Below are positions 62,416-64,000 of a DNA stretch of 64,000 nt, in pieces. Numbering within the stretch: position 1 is the first letter of the stretch; each line of letters opens with the position of its first letter. The translations under genes and the position numbers were made by a program. The DNA is from Hydractinia symbiolongicarpus (Eukaryota; Cnidaria; Hydrozoa; Anthoathecata; Hydractiniidae), in assembly GCF_029227915.1 (NCBI RefSeq), contig NC_079883.1, positions 29,576,001-29,640,000 on the forward strand, read 5' to 3'. The notes under the pieces were generated by a model, which was given only the letters and a program-made list of their open reading frames with translations, ran no database searches and had not been told where the DNA came from.

Positions 62416-64000
62416 ACTGTGGGTCCAATCCTAGCCGTTAATTCGCGCTGAAGAAAGAGAGACAGTTTCAAAAACTACATTTCATTGACTTTCTAACGGT
62501 GTCAATCCGTTTGAGTTACAACGGTTGCGTCACATATTCGTACCAACATGTATTTAGTGATTTTCTTCCAATTTTACTAAGTTGTATTGCTTTTAACAGT
62601 GAAACGAGTGACTGTGGGAATTAATTGAACTGACTCTGGACTATGTCTTTATAAATGTGACAGATGAGCCAATTGGTCTCCAAGGAATAACTTTCTTCCT
62701 AATTTGACGTGATGGCTGGAATTCAGCGATTACATTAAGCATTGTGGTAGCGCTTTATTTAAAAATTTAGATAAATAAGTCTTTCCTTACTGTTGGACCA
62801 ATCCTGGCCGTTAGCATGCGTGAATAAAGAGGAACAGATTTAAAAACTACATTTCATTGACTTTCTAAAGGTGTTAATCCGTTTGAATTGCAACGGTTGC
62901 GTCACATATTCGTACCAACATTTATTTAGTGATTTTCTTTCAATTTTACTAAGTTGTATTGCTTTTAACAGTGAAACGAGTGACTGTGGGAATTAATTGA
63001 ACTGATTCTGGACTGTGACCTTGTAAATGCGATAAATGAGCCAATTGGGCACCAAGGAATAACATTTTTCTTAATTCGACATGATTGCTGGAATTCAGCG
63101 ATTACACTGGGCGCTGTGGTAGTGCTTTATTTAAAAATTTAGATAAATACGTCTTTTTTTACTGTGGGACTAATCGTGGCCGTTAGCACGCGCTGAACGA
63201 AAAGAGACATTCTCAAAAACTACATTTTATCGACTTCTTGGCGGTATCAATCCGTTTAAGTTACAACGGTTGCGTCACATATTCGTATCAACATGTATTT
63301 AGCGATAGTATTCTGATATTACTAGGTTGCATCGCTTTTAACATTGAAACATTTGACTGTGGGACTTAATTGAACTGATTTTGGACTTTGACCTTATGAA
63401 TGTGATAAATGAGCCAGTTTGACTGCAAGAAGTAACATTCTTCTTAATTTGACTTGATTGCTGGAACTCAGCGATTACAGTGGGCACTGTGGTAACTCTT
63501 TGTTAAAAAATGAAGATAAATAAGTCTGTTTTTACTATGGGACCAATCCTAGCCGTTAATTCGCGCTGAAGAAAGAGAGACAGTTTCAAAAACTACATTT
63601 CATTGACTTTCTAACGCTGTCAATCCGTTTGAGTTACAACGAATGCGTCACATATTCGTACCAACATGTATTTAGTGATTTTCTTCCAATTTTACTAAGT
63701 TGTATTGCTTTTAACAGTGAAACGAGTGACTGTGGGAATTAATTGAACTGACTCTGGACTATGTCCTTATAAATGTGACAGATGAGCCAATTGGTCTCCA
63801 AGGATTAACTTTCTTCTTAATTTGACGTGATGGCTGGAATTCAGCGATTACATTAAGCATTGTGGTAGCGCTTTATTTAAAAATTTAGATAAATAAGTCT
63901 TTCCTTACTGTTGGACCAATCCTGGCCGTTAGCATGCGCTGAATAAAGAGGAACAGATTTAAAAACTACATTTCATTGACTTTCTAAAGGTGTTAATCCG
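62416..64000 (+). repeat. f,e,c triplet and start of next unit
   Basis: Monomers 62416, 62789 and 63161 (f,e,c) are followed by 63534 (f) and 94 bp of 63907 (e), cut by the window edge. Monomer 63161 has a true c head ('gacattctc', 'cttcttggcgg') instead of c'. The array evidently continues beyond 64000. Confidence 0.85.
62789..63160 (+). repeat. e monomer with internal f-type patch
   Basis: The head is e-type and the tail ('gattctggactgtgacc' on) is e-type. The stretch 62929-62995 ('gtgattttctttcaatttt' through 'cgagtgactgtgggaatt') is f-type. A patch flanked by the same type on both sides suggests gene conversion rather than simple crossover. Confidence 0.68.

Larger units (their letters stand above)
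1..64000 (+). repeat. Satellite DNA array, ~372.7-bp monomer
   Basis: The window is a continuous head-to-tail array. The box 'actgtggga' (or a one- or two-base variant) recurs at 172 positions from 178 to 63907. Spacing is nearly always 371-374 bp, with outliers 367, 368, 370 and 375, and the mean is 372.7 bp over 171 complete monomers. All copies run in the same direction. Every stretch longer than 300 bases is satellite, with no gene, transposon or unique spacer. Stop codons occur in all frames of the monomers examined. The monomer is 36.5% G+C in the copy counted. Satellites of 350-380 bp with higher-order units are well known in insect and other eukaryotic pericentromeres; I do not recognise this particular family. 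The centromeric or pericentromeric role is inferred from organisation only. Confidence 0.97.

Noticed and set aside
1-64000. CRISPR array
   Set aside because: The repeat is ~373 bp with no short repeat/spacer alternation; variable parts are diverged copies of one sequence.
1-64000. Transposon or retroelement insertion
   Set aside because: The phase box spacing stays at 367-375 bp from 178 to 63907, leaving no room for an insertion; no terminal repeats or coding sequence seen.

Overview
The whole 64 kb is one uninterrupted tandem array of a single satellite DNA. I found no gene, RNA gene, transposon, CRISPR array or unique sequence. Taking the recurring 'actgtggga' box as phase mark, I located 172 monomer starts from 178 to 63907. 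These give 171 complete monomers with a mean spacing of 372.7 bp (extremes 367 and 375), all in the same orientation. One truncated monomer lies at the left edge (1-177) and one is cut by the right edge (63907-64000). One monomer counted by hand (60551-60923) is 36.5% G+C and has 12 CpG, about what its base content predicts. The length, purity, higher-order organisation and lack of genes fit eukaryotic centromeric or pericentromeric heterochromatin. The lack of CpG loss points to a genome with little CpG methylation, such as many insects and other invertebrates. I cannot name the species.

Monomers differ mainly in the first ~60 bp. I use working labels for these 'head' types: a (ttatcgcgcg ... 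aatagcgac), b (ttagttcgcg ... aatagagac), c (ggccgttagcacg ... gacattctc), d (gggagcaatcc ... ataaacaaagac), e (ataaagaggaacag), f (ttaattcgcg ... aaagagagacag). c' is a c head on an a-like body. The mix changes along the window: a, b and c dominate on the left, e first appears at 5392, d at 13955 and f at 21408, and f/e dominate after 45 kb.

Layout: 1-177 truncated monomer with AT-rich filler; 178-2781 irregular a/b/c monomers; 2782-5017 a 3-monomer unit twice; 5762-7995 another 3-mer twice; 7996-10975 a 4-mer twice; 10604-12092 a 2-mer twice; 12395-18450 a 9-mer (3354 bp spacing), second copy incomplete; 19171-24388 a 5-mer, a 6-mer and a partial 6-mer; 24389-36100 an 11-mer (4100 bp), then its 14-mer derivative (5219 bp), then a partial 11-mer; 36140-37455 a repeat of the sequence at 18250-19560; 37435-50852 a series of 2-mers and 4-mers; 51599-64000 a pattern of f-e pairs punctuated by c or c' (3-mers of 1119 bp, 5-mers of 1865 bp).

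Nothing here works together as genes would. The history is one of repeated in-register unequal exchange. At most local duplications I could find the hybrid monomer that marks the crossover, with one type's head and another type's body. The only out-of-register rearrangement seen is the deletion with templated-looking filler at 137-172. All identity statements are by eye.
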